From Methanoregulaceae archaeon (GTDB taxonomy: Bacteria; Armatimonadota; Fimbriimonadia; Fimbriimonadales; Fimbriimonadaceae), in the NCBI GenBank assembly GCA_020850325.1, contig JADZEW010000035.1, forward strand, positions 62,001 to 126,000: 64,000 bases of DNA, in the 5' to 3' direction. Made by a program: the position numbers and the translations under genes. Positions 1 through 8,080 of this stretch are shown in pieces; the stretch's first letter is position 1, and every line of letters begins with the position of its first letter. Below the pieces are notes generated by a model that did no database searches, had not been told where the DNA came from, and was given only the letters and a program-made list of their open reading frames with translations.

Positions 1-1
1 C

Positions 2-247
2 TATGCGATCCTGATCTACATCGCGATGCTGTGGCTGCCCTTGGTGAGCCTGGTGCGCGCGATGATCAGCCACGGCGATCGCGAAGAGCAGATCTGGGGC
101 CTCGTCACGTTCGGCCTCATCGTGCTCTCCCTGACCGGATTCAGCATCTTCCAGAACTACGTGCTGTGGATCGGCCTGGGAATGCTGCGATGCCTGACCC
201 TCCGCAATCGTCAGGAGGTCCGGGCCATGCAGCCCGCTTACGCATGA
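2..247 (+). CDS. C-terminal end of a polytopic membrane protein, possibly O-antigen ligase/polymerase
   Basis: The reading frame is open from the window edge, so the start lies upstream. The roughly 80 visible residues hold two hydrophobic segments separated by a short charged loop (SHGDREEQ) and end in a basic tail (LRNRQEVRAMQPAYA). This is the usual look of the last helices of an O-antigen ligase/Wzy-type protein. The stop overlaps the ATG of the flippase-like gene (ATGA), so the two are translationally coupled, which supports a polysaccharide role. Function is inferred from this context only. Confidence 0.5.
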   Translation, partial: YAILIYIAMLWLPLVSLVRAMISHGDREEQIWGLVTFGLIVLSLTGFSIFQNYVLWIGLGMLRCLTLRNRQEVRAMQPAYA

Positions 248-1626
248 GAGCCTCCGGCGCCAAGTGGAATCAGGGCCTCCTCCTGCTGACGACGGGCGGT
301 CCCGCTCTCATCAGCCTGCTCAGCAGCTTTGTCGCGATCCGTTATCTCGGGATCGCCGACTTTGGCCAGTGGCTGTCGTGGCGGAGCCTGTTTCTTCTCC
401 TCGCGATCCCCACGCCGGGATTCAACATCGCGCAGCAGGTGTTGGTCGCGGAGGCAAATGCCGCCGGAGACACGTCCCGGGCGTACCGCGTGCAACGCTA
501 CTGCGACACGCGCTCGCTGGCCTGGGTGGGCGTCACGAGCGTGATGATCCTCGCCGTATACGTGGCTCTTGGCGCGAGTTGGGACCGCAGTTTCGCCGTC
601 GTGTTGCTTTACTCCGGACTCTTCTGGGGTGCCTACACCACGTCGCTCATCATCGGCAACAAGGACGCGGTCCGCACCGTCCGCGGCAGCTACGCCGACG
701 TCGGCGGGGGATTGGCCACGATCGCCGCCGCCCTCACCGGCTCGCTCGAACTGTATGTCGCCACGATGGGCCTGCGTTACTGGATCAAGGGTGCCCTGCA
801 ATACGCCCCAATCCCTGAGAAGGGGCTGCGTCTCGACGCCCCAACGACCCAACAAATCAACCACGACACCCGCCGCGTCGGTGTGCCGCTGATGCTGCGC
901 GCCTTCGTACGCGACGCTTCGCAATACGGCGACAAGCCGATCCTGTCCGGGCTGTTCAGCAACGCGATCGCGGGAATCGCCGGCGTCGGTTCGATCCTCG
1001 CCACCGTTGCCGTCATGTTCGCGAACACGGCGACGTCGTATCTGCTGCCCGTGCTCATCGAGGCGGACCCCAAAGAGCACGGCCGACTCAGCCGCTCGGC
1101 GTTCAACAAAGTGCTCCACGCGATGATCCTGTTCGCCGCGTTCATTCCCGCCAGCGTGTACGTGAAGAAGGACGACATCTCCGGCCAGCTGGACGTGGTG
1201 GGGCTGACCTACTTCGTCATCGCCGCCTTGAGTCTGCTTTCGCCGGTGGTGGTCCCTTGGACAGCCCGCGGGCAGATATGGAAGGGCACGATCTTTACCG
1301 GCGTGGTGATCTCGGTGGTCACCCTGATCCTCGTCGGTTGTGGGCTTGCCAAGCTCCCAGTCGAGATCCCTCTTGCCGGAGCGCTGGTGTTTGTAGCGGC
1401 CAGCGTGGGCTGGGTGCTCCAAGACACCGGGGTCATTCCCTACTCGCGCCCGGTAGCGGTTGCGGGAACGGTCGGGTTCAGCGGGCTGGCGATCGCCTAC
1501 TCGTTCGCCGTCGACCGATTCGCCTCGACCGGTATGACGATCTCCATGGCCGTGGTGGGATGCGTGTACGGTTTGTGGGCGGTTCGAGGGCCTTTGGGCC
1601 GTCGACTATCGCGCGGTAAGGGCTAG
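244..1626 (+). CDS. Polysaccharide flippase-like (Wzx/MOP superfamily) membrane protein
   Basis: A 460-residue protein that is hydrophobic along its whole length, with about 12 likely membrane helices. The N-terminal pattern (LLLTTGGPALISLLSSFVAI, then RYLGIADFGQWLS) matches the first two helices of polysaccharide exporters that move lipid-linked repeat units across the inner membrane. The ATG at 244 is chosen because it overlaps the preceding stop as ATGA; upstream in-frame starts would run into the previous gene. Its neighbour is a probable ligase/polymerase, and uppP and wecB lie a few kb away. It converges on the PLP enzyme, overlapping its 3' end by 4 bases. Confidence 0.75.
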   Translation: MRASGAKWNQGLLLLTTGGPALISLLSSFVAIRYLGIADFGQWLSWRSLFLLLAIPTPGFNIAQQVLVAEANAAGDTSRAYRVQRYCDTRSLAWVGVTSVMILAVYVALGASWDRSFAVVLLYSGLFWGAYTTSLIIGNKDAVRTVRGSYADVGGGLATIAAALTGSLELYVATMGLRYWIKGALQYAPIPEKGLRLDAPTTQQINHDTRRVGVPLMLRAFVRDASQYGDKPILSGLFSNAIAGIAGVGSILATVAVMFANTATSYLLPVLIEADPKEHGRLSRSAFNKVLHAMILFAAFIPASVYVKKDDISGQLDVVGLTYFVIAALSLLSPVVVPWTARGQIWKGTIFTGVVISVVTLILVGCGLAKLPVEIPLAGALVFVAASVGWVLQDTGVIPYSRPVAVAGTVGFSGLAIAYSFAVDRFASTGMTISMAVVGCVYGLWAVRGPLGRRLSRGKG

Positions 1627-2579
1627 TCGAGGAATCCCTTCTCGCGCATCCAGGAATCGAGCAGGAACTTCGACATGTAGTTCCGGATCGAGTCCGCCAG
1701 CACCACCATGATGCGGCTGCCCGCCGGGGCGGACTTGGCGACTTCCATCGCCGACCACATCACCGCGCCCGAAGAGCCACCCACCAGCAGCCCTTCCTCG
1801 CGAATCAGTCGACGCGCCGTCAAAAACGACTCCTTGTCCGCGGTCTTCACCACCTGATCCACCAGTTGGGGGTCATAGGTGTCGGGAATGAAGTCGTAGC
1901 CGATCCCTTCCACGAGATACGGAGCTTGGATGTCCCCACCGCCCATGATCGATCCGATCGGGTCCACGGCGACGATCTTGCAGAGCGGCACTGCCTCGCG
2001 CAGGTACCGCGCGATGCCGGTCAGCGCGCCGCCGGTTCCGATGCTGATGACCGCGTAGTCGATCTTGCCGCCCATCTGCTCGACGATCTCCGGCCCGGTG
2101 GTGTCGTAGTGCGCCTGCGGGTTGGCGGGATTGCGGAACTGGTCGAGCATATGCGCATGCGGCATTTCCTGCACGAGCCGCTTCGCGACGCCGAAATTCG
2201 ACTCCGGCGAATCCGAGGGTGCCTCGGTCGGCGTGCGGATGATCTCGGCCCCCAGGGCCTCCATCGTCGCCTGCTTCTCCATGCTCATTTTCATGGGCAT
2301 GCAGATGATCAGCCGGTAGCCCTTCACCGCCGCCGCCATCGCGAGGCCGATCCCCGTGTTACCGCTCGTGGGCTCGACCAAGGTGTCGCCCGGCTTGATG
2401 ATGCCCCGCTTCTCCGCGTCTTCGATCATCGATACCGCGATGCGGTCTTTGATGGAGCCGCCGGGGTTCAGATACTCGCATTTGCCGTGGAACTCGACGG
2501 GGTATTCGCTCCCGACGCGGTTCAGACGAACCATCGGCGTGTTGCCGACGGCATGGAGAATGTTCGGGAGCGAGTTCAT
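1623..2579 (-). CDS. Cystathionine beta-synthase-like PLP enzyme, lacking the heme and CBS domains
   Basis: A 318-residue fold-type II PLP enzyme of the cysteine synthase/cystathionine beta-synthase group. Visible are the PLP-lysine motif GGSIKDR (about residue 44), the substrate loop EPTSGNTGIGLA, the phosphate-binding loop SIGTGGALTGIA and PGSSGAV-like GGSSGAV. The central DSPES segment, the EGIGYDFIP motif and the ending DSIRNYMSKFL...WM..KGFLD resemble the catalytic core of eukaryotic-type cystathionine beta-synthase more than CysK. It would condense serine or O-acetylserine with homocysteine or sulfide. There is no N-terminal heme segment and no C-terminal CBS pair. Substrate choice cannot be settled from sequence alone. 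Confidence 0.85.
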   Translation of the reverse strand: MNSLPNILHAVGNTPMVRLNRVGSEYPVEFHGKCEYLNPGGSIKDRIAVSMIEDAEKRGIIKPGDTLVEPTSGNTGIGLAMAAAVKGYRLIICMPMKMSMEKQATMEALGAEIIRTPTEAPSDSPESNFGVAKRLVQEMPHAHMLDQFRNPANPQAHYDTTGPEIVEQMGGKIDYAVISIGTGGALTGIARYLREAVPLCKIVAVDPIGSIMGGGDIQAPYLVEGIGYDFIPDTYDPQLVDQVVKTADKESFLTARRLIREEGLLVGGSSGAVMWSAMEVAKSAPAGSRIMVVLADSIRNYMSKFLLDSWMREKGFLD

Positions 2580-2671
2580 GGCGCAGGTTTACCCGTTCGC
2601 CTCGCGGCGGCGCGAAAAAGCGCTAACCCCGGGCCAATCCGAGCAAACGCGAACCAACCCGGACAAAACCC

Positions 2672-3844
2672 TCAGACCTTAACCAGAACAGCCGTCGCCT
2701 CGCCGCCGCCGATGCACGGCGTGCAGACCGCATAACCGCCGCCACGACGCCGAAGCTCGTACAGTGCGGTCAGGATCAGGCGAGTGCCCGTCATGCCGAT
2801 CGGGTGGCCGATCGAAACTGCGCCGCCGTTCACATTCAGCTTCTCGTGCGGGATGCCGACGCGCTTGGCGACTGCCATCGCCACCACCGCAAAGGCCTCG
2901 TTCACCTCGAACAGCGCGATGTCATTCACGGACAGGCCGTGTTTGGCGAGCAGCTTCTCGACCGCGAACGCCGGTGCCGTCGTAAACCACTGCGGATCTT
3001 GCGCATGTTGCGAGTAGCCGACAATCGATCCGAGCGGCGTGCCGCCAATCTGCGCCGCCCGTGCCGCCGAAGCGATCACCAAAGCGGCCGCGCCGTCGTT
3101 AAGGCTGCTCGCATTGCCGGCGGTCGTCACGCCTTCCTTATCGAACGCGGGCCGGAGCGCCCCAAGCTTCTCGCGGTTACCGCCCTTGCTCGGGCTTTCG
3201 TCACCTGAAATCACAACCGGATCACCCTTGCGCTGCGGAATCTCGACCGCGACGATCTCCTCCGCGTGCCTTTCTGCCGCAACCTGGGCGCGACGGAAGC
3301 TCTCCGCCGAGAAGTCGTCGAGCTCCTCACGGCTGAAGCCTTCCTCGCGGGCGCACAGGTCCCCGCAGTTGCCCATGTGGACGTTGTTGTAAGGGTCCCA
3401 AAGGCCGTCGTGGACCATCGAGTCGATGATCGTTCCGTTGCCGAGTCGATAGCCGCTTCGCGCCTTGTCGAGCAAGTACGGCGCGTTGCTCATGCTCTCC
3501 ATGCCGCCGGCTACCACAAGCGAAGCATCGCCCGCGCGGATCGCCTGGGCGGCGAGCATCACCGTCTTCATGCCCGAGCCGCACACCTTGTTGACCGTCG
3601 TGCACGGAACCGAGTTGGGCATTCCGGCACCGAGCGCGGCCTGACGGGCGGGAGCTTGGCCGATGCCCGCTCCGAGCACATTGCCCATCAGAACCTCATC
3701 GGGATCGCCCGGCTGAACTCCGGCTCGCTCCAACGCGGCGCGGATAGCCACGGCCCCAAGCTGAGGAGCGGTTTGCGAGGCGAGAGCACCCATGAATGCG
3801 CCCACGGGGGTCCGGGCGCCGGAAAGGACAACGACGTCTTCCAT
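2672..3844 (-). CDS. Acetyl-CoA C-acetyltransferase (thiolase)
   Basis: 390 residues, the normal length for a type II thiolase joining two acyl-CoA units or cleaving 3-ketoacyl-CoA. The nucleophilic cysteine lies in NKVCGSGMKT (Cys88), the catalytic histidine in NGGAVSIGHPIGMTG and the second cysteine in CIGGGEATA. The start is placed at MEDVVVLSGARTP, which matches family N-termini; a much longer open frame continues upstream but crosses the divergent wecB gene and is an artefact of GC-rich sequence. The intergenic space to wecB (36 bases) must hold both start regions. Acetoacetyl-CoA formation versus beta-oxidation cannot be told apart here. Confidence 0.92.
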   Translation of the reverse strand: MEDVVVLSGARTPVGAFMGALASQTAPQLGAVAIRAALERAGVQPGDPDEVLMGNVLGAGIGQAPARQAALGAGMPNSVPCTTVNKVCGSGMKTVMLAAQAIRAGDASLVVAGGMESMSNAPYLLDKARSGYRLGNGTIIDSMVHDGLWDPYNNVHMGNCGDLCAREEGFSREELDDFSAESFRRAQVAAERHAEEIVAVEIPQRKGDPVVISGDESPSKGGNREKLGALRPAFDKEGVTTAGNASSLNDGAAALVIASAARAAQIGGTPLGSIVGYSQHAQDPQWFTTAPAFAVEKLLAKHGLSVNDIALFEVNEAFAVVAMAVAKRVGIPHEKLNVNGGAVSIGHPIGMTGTRLILTALYELRRRGGGYAVCTPCIGGGEATAVLVKV

Positions 3845-3880
3845 GGCTCGTAAGGTACCCGCCCGGTACACTACCGAGTC

Positions 3881-5017
3881 GTGGCGAACCCTCGAATTGT
3901 GTGCGTCGTCGGCACCCGCCCCGACACGATCAAGACCGCTCCCGTCGTTCGTGCGCTTCGCGCCTACTCCGACCGGGCCGAAACTCTCGTCGTCGCAACC
4001 GGCCAACACCGCGAAATGCTCGCCCAAGCCCTGGCCGCGTTCGATCTCACCGCCGATCACGACCTCGCGATCATGCAGCATGGCCAGACCCTTGCCCAGG
4101 TCACCTGCCGCGCAATGGAGGGGCTCGATCGGCTCTTCGAAGAACTCAAGCCGAACTACGTCATCGCGCAAGGCGACACCACGACCACGTTCGTCGCCGC
4201 CCTCACCGCGTTCTACCGCCAGATCCCCTTCGGACACGTCGAAGCCGGTCTCCGCACCGACACCATCCACAACCCGTTCCCCGAAGAGTTCAACCGCCGG
4301 GCGGCTGGACTCGTCGCCGCCCACCACCTGGCCCCGACCACTTGGGCCGCCAAGAACCTGCTCGACGAAGGCAAGGACCCGAGCACCGTTTTCGTGACCG
4401 GCAACACCGGCATCGACGCCGTGCTTTCGATCGCCGAGCAAGAGAAACAGACTTGGTTGCCGGACCACACCGGACGGGTCATCCTGCTCACCACCCACCG
4501 CCGCGAGAACTGGGGTGAGCCTCAGCGCAACATCGCCCGCGCCGCGCGACGGTTGGTCGATCGGTATGAAGACGCGGTCATGGTCGTGGCCATGCACCGC
4601 AACCCGACCGTGCGCGAGGTGCTGACCGCCGAGCTCGGTGGGCACGATCGAATCCAGCTCATCGAGCCTCCCGACTACGCGCCGTTCGTCAAGCTCATGC
4701 AGCGTTCGACGCTGATCCTCACGGATTCGGGCGGCGTTCAAGAGGAGGCTCCCGCCTTCGGCAAGCCGGTACTCGTCCTGCGCGACACCACCGAGCGTCC
4801 GGAAGGCGTCGATGCCGGCGCGGCGACGCTCGTCGGTACTGTCGAAGAGAAGATCTACAGCGAGGCCTGCCGGTTGCTCGACGATTCCGCCGCCTACGAC
4901 CGAATGGCACAGGCAGTCAGCCCGTATGGCGATGGCCTCGCCGCCGAACGCACGCGCTACGTGGTGCTCAAGTCGTTGGGAATCGACACTCCCGAGGTGG
5001 CGATGTGGGGATCCTAG
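3881..5017 (+). CDS. wecB: UDP-N-acetylglucosamine 2-epimerase (non-hydrolysing)
   Basis: 378 residues. It interconverts UDP-GlcNAc and UDP-ManNAc for surface polysaccharide synthesis. Family signatures are GTRPDTIKTAPV near the N-terminus, QGDTTTT, GHVEAGLRT, TTHRREN and DSGGVQEEAP, which together form the UDP-sugar and catalytic site. The start is GTG at 3881; residue 2 onward (ANPRIVCVVGTRP) fits the family. Its last 13 bases overlap the start of uppP, so the two are coupled. The pairing of a cell-surface sugar enzyme with an undecaprenyl carrier enzyme is functionally coherent. Confidence 0.93.
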   Translation: MANPRIVCVVGTRPDTIKTAPVVRALRAYSDRAETLVVATGQHREMLAQALAAFDLTADHDLAIMQHGQTLAQVTCRAMEGLDRLFEELKPNYVIAQGDTTTTFVAALTAFYRQIPFGHVEAGLRTDTIHNPFPEEFNRRAAGLVAAHHLAPTTWAAKNLLDEGKDPSTVFVTGNTGIDAVLSIAEQEKQTWLPDHTGRVILLTTHRRENWGEPQRNIARAARRLVDRYEDAVMVVAMHRNPTVREVLTAELGGHDRIQLIEPPDYAPFVKLMQRSTLILTDSGGVQEEAPAFGKPVLVLRDTTERPEGVDAGAATLVGTVEEKIYSEACRLLDDSAAYDRMAQAVSPYGDGLAAERTRYVVLKSLGIDTPEVAMWGS

Positions 5018-5877
5018 AGGCGATCGTCTACGGGATCGTCCAGGGCGCGACCGAGTTTCTTCCCATCTCCAGCACCGCCCACATCCGCATCGTGCCGAGC
5101 CTGCTGGGTTGGCAAGATCCCGGCGCATCGTTCACGGCGGTCATCCAGCTGGGAACGCTTCTCGCGGTGCTCATCTACTTCGGCAAGGACCTCAGCAAAA
5201 CCTTCATGGGCTGGCTGGGAAGCCTGACCGACAAGAGCAAGCGCAACACTCTGGAAGCGAAGATCGGGTGGGGCATCGTGATCGGCACCCTGCCGATCGT
5301 TATTTTCGGTTTTGCGTTCAAAGATCAGATCAAGTCGGCCGAGGTCCGCTCGCTCTATGTCATCGCGTTCATGCTGATCTTCATGGGTGTGGTGCTCGCG
5401 CTTGCCGAACGCGTCGGCAAGCGGCAGCGGTCGTTTGAAGACCTGACCGTCAAGGACGGCATCTGGGTCGGACTCTGGCAGGCGGTAGCGCTCATCCCTG
5501 GCGCAAGCCGTAGCGGCTCGACGATCACCGGCGCGCTCTTCGGCGGGCTCGACCGCCCGACCGCCGCACGATTCTCGTTCCTGCTGAGCGTGCCCAGCAT
5601 CCTCGCCGCGGGAATGCTCGAAGTCGTCCAAGAACGCGACGGGCTCATGTCGGCGGGCGTCGTCCCTGTGGTGGTCGCGAGCGTCGTCTCGTTCTTCGTC
5701 GGCTACGCGGCGATCGCCTTCCTCATGAAGATGCTGCAGACCAAGTCGACCGCCGGGTTCATCGTGTACCGCATCGCCCTTGGCATCGCGCTGCTCGTGA
5801 TGTTGCAGCAGGGCGTGCTCACGCCGACCACCGGCATCGCCACGGAGGCCCCCGCTGTTTCGACGCAAGCCCCCTGA
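5005..5877 (+). CDS. uppP: Undecaprenyl-diphosphatase
   Basis: A 290-residue BacA-type integral membrane phosphatase that recycles undecaprenyl pyrophosphate to the monophosphate carrier used for peptidoglycan and polysaccharide synthesis. The two catalytic signatures are present: QGATEFLPISSTAH near the N-terminus and PGASRSGSTI in the middle. About eight hydrophobic segments are visible. The start is a GTG at 5005 inside the 3' end of wecB. The C-terminus carries a short Thr/Pro/Ala-rich tail (TPTTGIATEAPAVSTQAP) that is not typical of the core family. Confidence 0.95.
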   Translation: MGILEAIVYGIVQGATEFLPISSTAHIRIVPSLLGWQDPGASFTAVIQLGTLLAVLIYFGKDLSKTFMGWLGSLTDKSKRNTLEAKIGWGIVIGTLPIVIFGFAFKDQIKSAEVRSLYVIAFMLIFMGVVLALAERVGKRQRSFEDLTVKDGIWVGLWQAVALIPGASRSGSTITGALFGGLDRPTAARFSFLLSVPSILAAGMLEVVQERDGLMSAGVVPVVVASVVSFFVGYAAIAFLMKMLQTKSTAGFIVYRIALGIALLVMLQQGVLTPTTGIATEAPAVSTQAP

Positions 5878-6457
5878 GCCGTCGCTCCCCGTCGAGTGGA
5901 TCATCGTCGGGCTGGGTAATCCTGGACCCGAATACCGCGGTACTCGCCACAACGTCGGCTTTGACGTGATCGAGCGACTTGCCGAGAAAAACCGAATCAA
6001 GCTCGATCGCGGCAAGGGCCGCGCCATGGTCGGAAGGGGTCGGATCGCCGAGTGCGAGGTGATGCTCGTCAAGCCGTTGACCTACATGAACCTCTCCGGG
6101 CAAGCGGTCGGGCCGCTCGCTAAGTCGCTTGGCGTACCGCCCGCGCGAATACTCGTGATCGCCGATGACCTCGATCTTCCCACCGGCAAGCTTCGACTCC
6201 GCGAGAAAGGCGGTGCAGGCGGCCATAACGGCCACAAGTCGCTGATTTCGAGTCTGGGAACGCAGGAGTATCCGCGCCTACGGGTGGGGATTTCGAAAGG
6301 TGACGGCGCAACCGTGGACCATGTGCTCTCGACGTTCAACCCCGACGAGCGGGCGCTCATCGACGATGCGGTGAAGCTCTCGTGCGAGATTGTGGACCTC
6401 GTCCTGCGCGGGGATTGGGGCCGCGCGCAAGAGCGTGCCGAGCATCACCTGAAGTAA
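5855..6457 (+). CDS. pth: Peptidyl-tRNA hydrolase (probable CTG start)
   Basis: Releases tRNA from prematurely terminated peptidyl-tRNA in the cytoplasm. About 200 residues if read from 5855. GLGNPGPEYRGTRHNVGFD carries the catalytic His (His32 in this numbering), KPLTYMNLSG the substrate Asn, and IADDLDLPTG the catalytic Asp. The first ATG lies at 5966, inside the domain and downstream of these motifs, so it cannot be the start. No ATG, GTG or TTG precedes the GLGNPG motif in frame. A CTG at 5855 has GGAGG six bases upstream (5844-5848) and gives an N-terminus MFRRKPPEPS, so I take it as the start; it overlaps uppP by 23 bases. The last codons are duplicated at 8730-8777. Confidence 0.9.
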   Translation: MFRRKPPEPSLPVEWIIVGLGNPGPEYRGTRHNVGFDVIERLAEKNRIKLDRGKGRAMVGRGRIAECEVMLVKPLTYMNLSGQAVGPLAKSLGVPPARILVIADDLDLPTGKLRLREKGGAGGHNGHKSLISSLGTQEYPRLRVGISKGDGATVDHVLSTFNPDERALIDDAVKLSCEIVDLVLRGDWGRAQERAEHHLK

Positions 6458-6459
6458 GG
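6440..6459 (+). repeat. Left copy of 20-bp direct repeat (pth 3' end)
   Basis: Twenty bases covering the last codons and stop of pth occur again, identically, at 8760-8779. The two copies bracket a 2.3-kb stretch of orphan genes. Weaker identity extends upstream of both copies through the preceding pth codons. Confidence 0.9.
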
Positions 6460-6521
6460 CCGGCTTGGAGTGCACGGCAAATGCAGCGGTGGCCAGGGAC
6501 AGACTCGATGATCCGCAGATT

Positions 6522-6551
6522 TCTGGCACAATGTACAAATCTGTGCCCAGT
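6522..6551 (+). promoter_or_regulatory. Inverted repeat upstream of the thioredoxin-like gene
   Basis: TGGCACA and TGTGCC arms surround an 11-base AT-rich centre, just downstream of pth and ahead of the first orphan gene. It could be an operator or a weak transcription terminator for pth. No run of T follows directly, which argues somewhat for an operator. Confidence 0.35.
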
Positions 6552-6629
6552 ATATTTACCTGGTTTTTAGCGTCACCTTGCGAAATGTCTAAGTGGGGGG
6601 GGGTAAGGTACCAACGTTTGAGGCAACTT

Positions 6630-7178
6630 GTGACACGATCTTCCCAGACGATTCGGAGTCGACATCGAGCACCCTCACGAACTGCGGTGCTCAGAGCACT
6701 AGCCCTCTGCGGATTCTCCGTTTGGGCCTTTATGCTAGGAGCAACGATCCACCCTAGCCGCATCGTGGTCATACCTGGTTATGAGCCACTACTTGATCCG
6801 CGCGGCGGCGAGCTAGCCTTAACCGTTCCGTCTCAAATAGAGAAACAGTGGCGCACGGTGGGCTTAAGGACTGACCGGATACTGCTGATAGCTATAGGCT
6901 CCTGCGCAAGCTGCTCGATTCCGAGCATTCCTCCAAGAGTTCTTAGCACTGGCAAAGTACGGCCTCTAGTTGGCGTTTTCTCAGATGATCGAGTCAAGTC
7001 CCCCAAGTGGACATTCGGCACCCCATACTCTATTCTCAGCCTGCCCCCAAAGCACTATGCAAGGCTAAACGCTGCATGGCCAGCGAGGCTCTATCTTCTG
7101 AACCAAGAAGCGAGCATCATTGATGTTCAGCAACACAGCGAGAGCGCTGTCCAAACTTGCGAACGGTGGATGCTATGA
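6630..7178 (+). CDS. Membrane-anchored protein with CxxC, possibly thioredoxin-fold
   Basis: 182 residues from a GTG at 6630, which has GAGG seven bases upstream. A basic N-terminus is followed by one hydrophobic segment (about residues 19-40), consistent with a signal anchor. After it comes RILLIAIGSCASCSIPSIP, a beta strand leading into Cys92-x-x-Cys95. Later segments (VRPLVGVFSDD, ...YSILSLPPKHYARL, ARLYLLNQEASII) follow the strand order of AhpC/TlpA-like proteins. An extracytoplasmic redox role is an inference. The open frame also extends upstream to 6465 and includes a run of nine G at 6595-6603. Its stop overlaps the next ATG (ATGA). Codon use looks less GC-biased than the flanking genes. 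Confidence 0.6.
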   Translation: MTRSSQTIRSRHRAPSRTAVLRALALCGFSVWAFMLGATIHPSRIVVIPGYEPLLDPRGGELALTVPSQIEKQWRTVGLRTDRILLIAIGSCASCSIPSIPPRVLSTGKVRPLVGVFSDDRVKSPKWTFGTPYSILSLPPKHYARLNAAWPARLYLLNQEASIIDVQQHSESAVQTCERWML

Positions 7179-7732
7179 GCGCATCGCGAGCATTTACGCT
7201 TACGGAGATTCTCGTTGTGATCGGCATAATTGGCCTCCTGGCGGCACTAGCATTTCCGGTCCTATCAGCCGCTCGCCTGAAGTCCAAAGAGACAGTGACT
7301 CTCAGCAACTTACGACAAATCTATGTTCAGACATCACTGTATCAGTCTGATCACGGTGGCGATGGCGTCTTTGGGAACGTCTACGAAATGGGGTTACCAC
7401 CTGGACCACAATCAAACGGGGTTCCACTGCTAGGAATTCTTCTGCCGCCATTGATGCATCCAGATGCCAAGACAATAGGACGTCAGTATTTCCCCCTTTT
7501 CTCGGAGCCCGAGTATGACGCTATGGAGCCTTCTTGGTCCGCGTACGCTCAATCTGAGGGTCCGAATGCAGTGCTCTACATTGATCCACACTTTACGAGG
7601 AGCGACATTCCCCTCCTTCAAGGAAACTTCTACAAGCGTGTATTCTACATAGTACGCCTTTCAGGCTCAGTGCAAAGAGTTGAGCGCCGAGGGCAGTGGC
7701 TCTCGAGAACATTTTGGTTAACAGAACGGTAG
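7175..7732 (+). CDS. Type IV pilin-like / pseudopilin protein
   Basis: 185 residues. MSASRA is followed by FTLTEILVVIGIIGLLAALA, the prepilin peptidase cleavage and methylation site with Phe+1 and Glu+5, then the hydrophobic assembly helix. Cleavage would fall after Ala rather than the usual Gly. The rest (about 150 residues) is a soluble domain I do not recognise; it contains YQSDHGGDGVFGNV, which resembles the region after the helix in planctomycete-type pseudopilins. It is coupled by ATGA to the CxxC protein upstream and is followed 45 bases later by a small Cys-rich exported protein. Such pilin-like proteins are exported and anchored in the inner membrane before assembly. Confidence 0.8.
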   Translation: MSASRAFTLTEILVVIGIIGLLAALAFPVLSAARLKSKETVTLSNLRQIYVQTSLYQSDHGGDGVFGNVYEMGLPPGPQSNGVPLLGILLPPLMHPDAKTIGRQYFPLFSEPEYDAMEPSWSAYAQSEGPNAVLYIDPHFTRSDIPLLQGNFYKRVFYIVRLSGSVQRVERRGQWLSRTFWLTER

Positions 7733-7777
7733 ACGAAGATCGCCTACACTGTTAGCTTGATTCGGAAACGGTGAAAC

Positions 7778-8080
7778 ATGAAGATGCGACTTTTCGTGAG
7801 TGTTGTATTGCTTATGGGCGTAACCGCTCTGCTTAGTGCTGGATGGTGCGATGACGAGAATGCGCTATGCACACCCAACTGGAGTCAGCGCATTAAGCGC
7901 GACTGTTACATCCAGGGTGGTCAATGTTGCCAACAGGACACATGGCGGTACACGTGCGTTCCCAACGGCCCAATCTTCACGGTTGTCCACAAGACGGTCG
8001 TGAACTCCATCGCGTGCATTTACGCATACCCAATGCCCCCAGGTACGGGCGAGCAGCAAGGAACTTGTGGGACTGAGTAA
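7778..8080 (+). CDS. Small Cys-rich exported protein, unknown family
   Basis: 100 residues: a signal peptide (MKMRLFVSVVLLMGVTALLS, probable cleavage near AGW), then about 78 residues holding eight cysteines including an adjacent pair in GGQCCQQD. The even number of cysteines and the export signal suggest disulfide bonds outside the cytoplasm. It sits two genes downstream of a membrane-anchored CxxC protein, which might form or isomerise these bonds. No known family is recognised. Its end overlaps the GTG of the next gene by 14 bases. Confidence 0.6.
   Translation: MKMRLFVSVVLLMGVTALLSAGWCDDENALCTPNWSQRIKRDCYIQGGQCCQQDTWRYTCVPNGPIFTVVHKTVVNSIACIYAYPMPPGTGEQQGTCGTE

Noticed and set aside
238-1422. 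A 394-codon minus-strand frame opposite the flippase gene
   Set aside because: It is rich in Arg, Gly, Asp and His with no hydrophobic core, the usual shadow of a hydrophobic gene in GC-rich sequence.
2672-5128. An 818-codon open frame on the minus strand extending the thiolase
   Set aside because: The first 430 codons lie opposite wecB, which has all family motifs. Long antisense frames are common in GC-rich DNA, and the thiolase begins cleanly at 3844.
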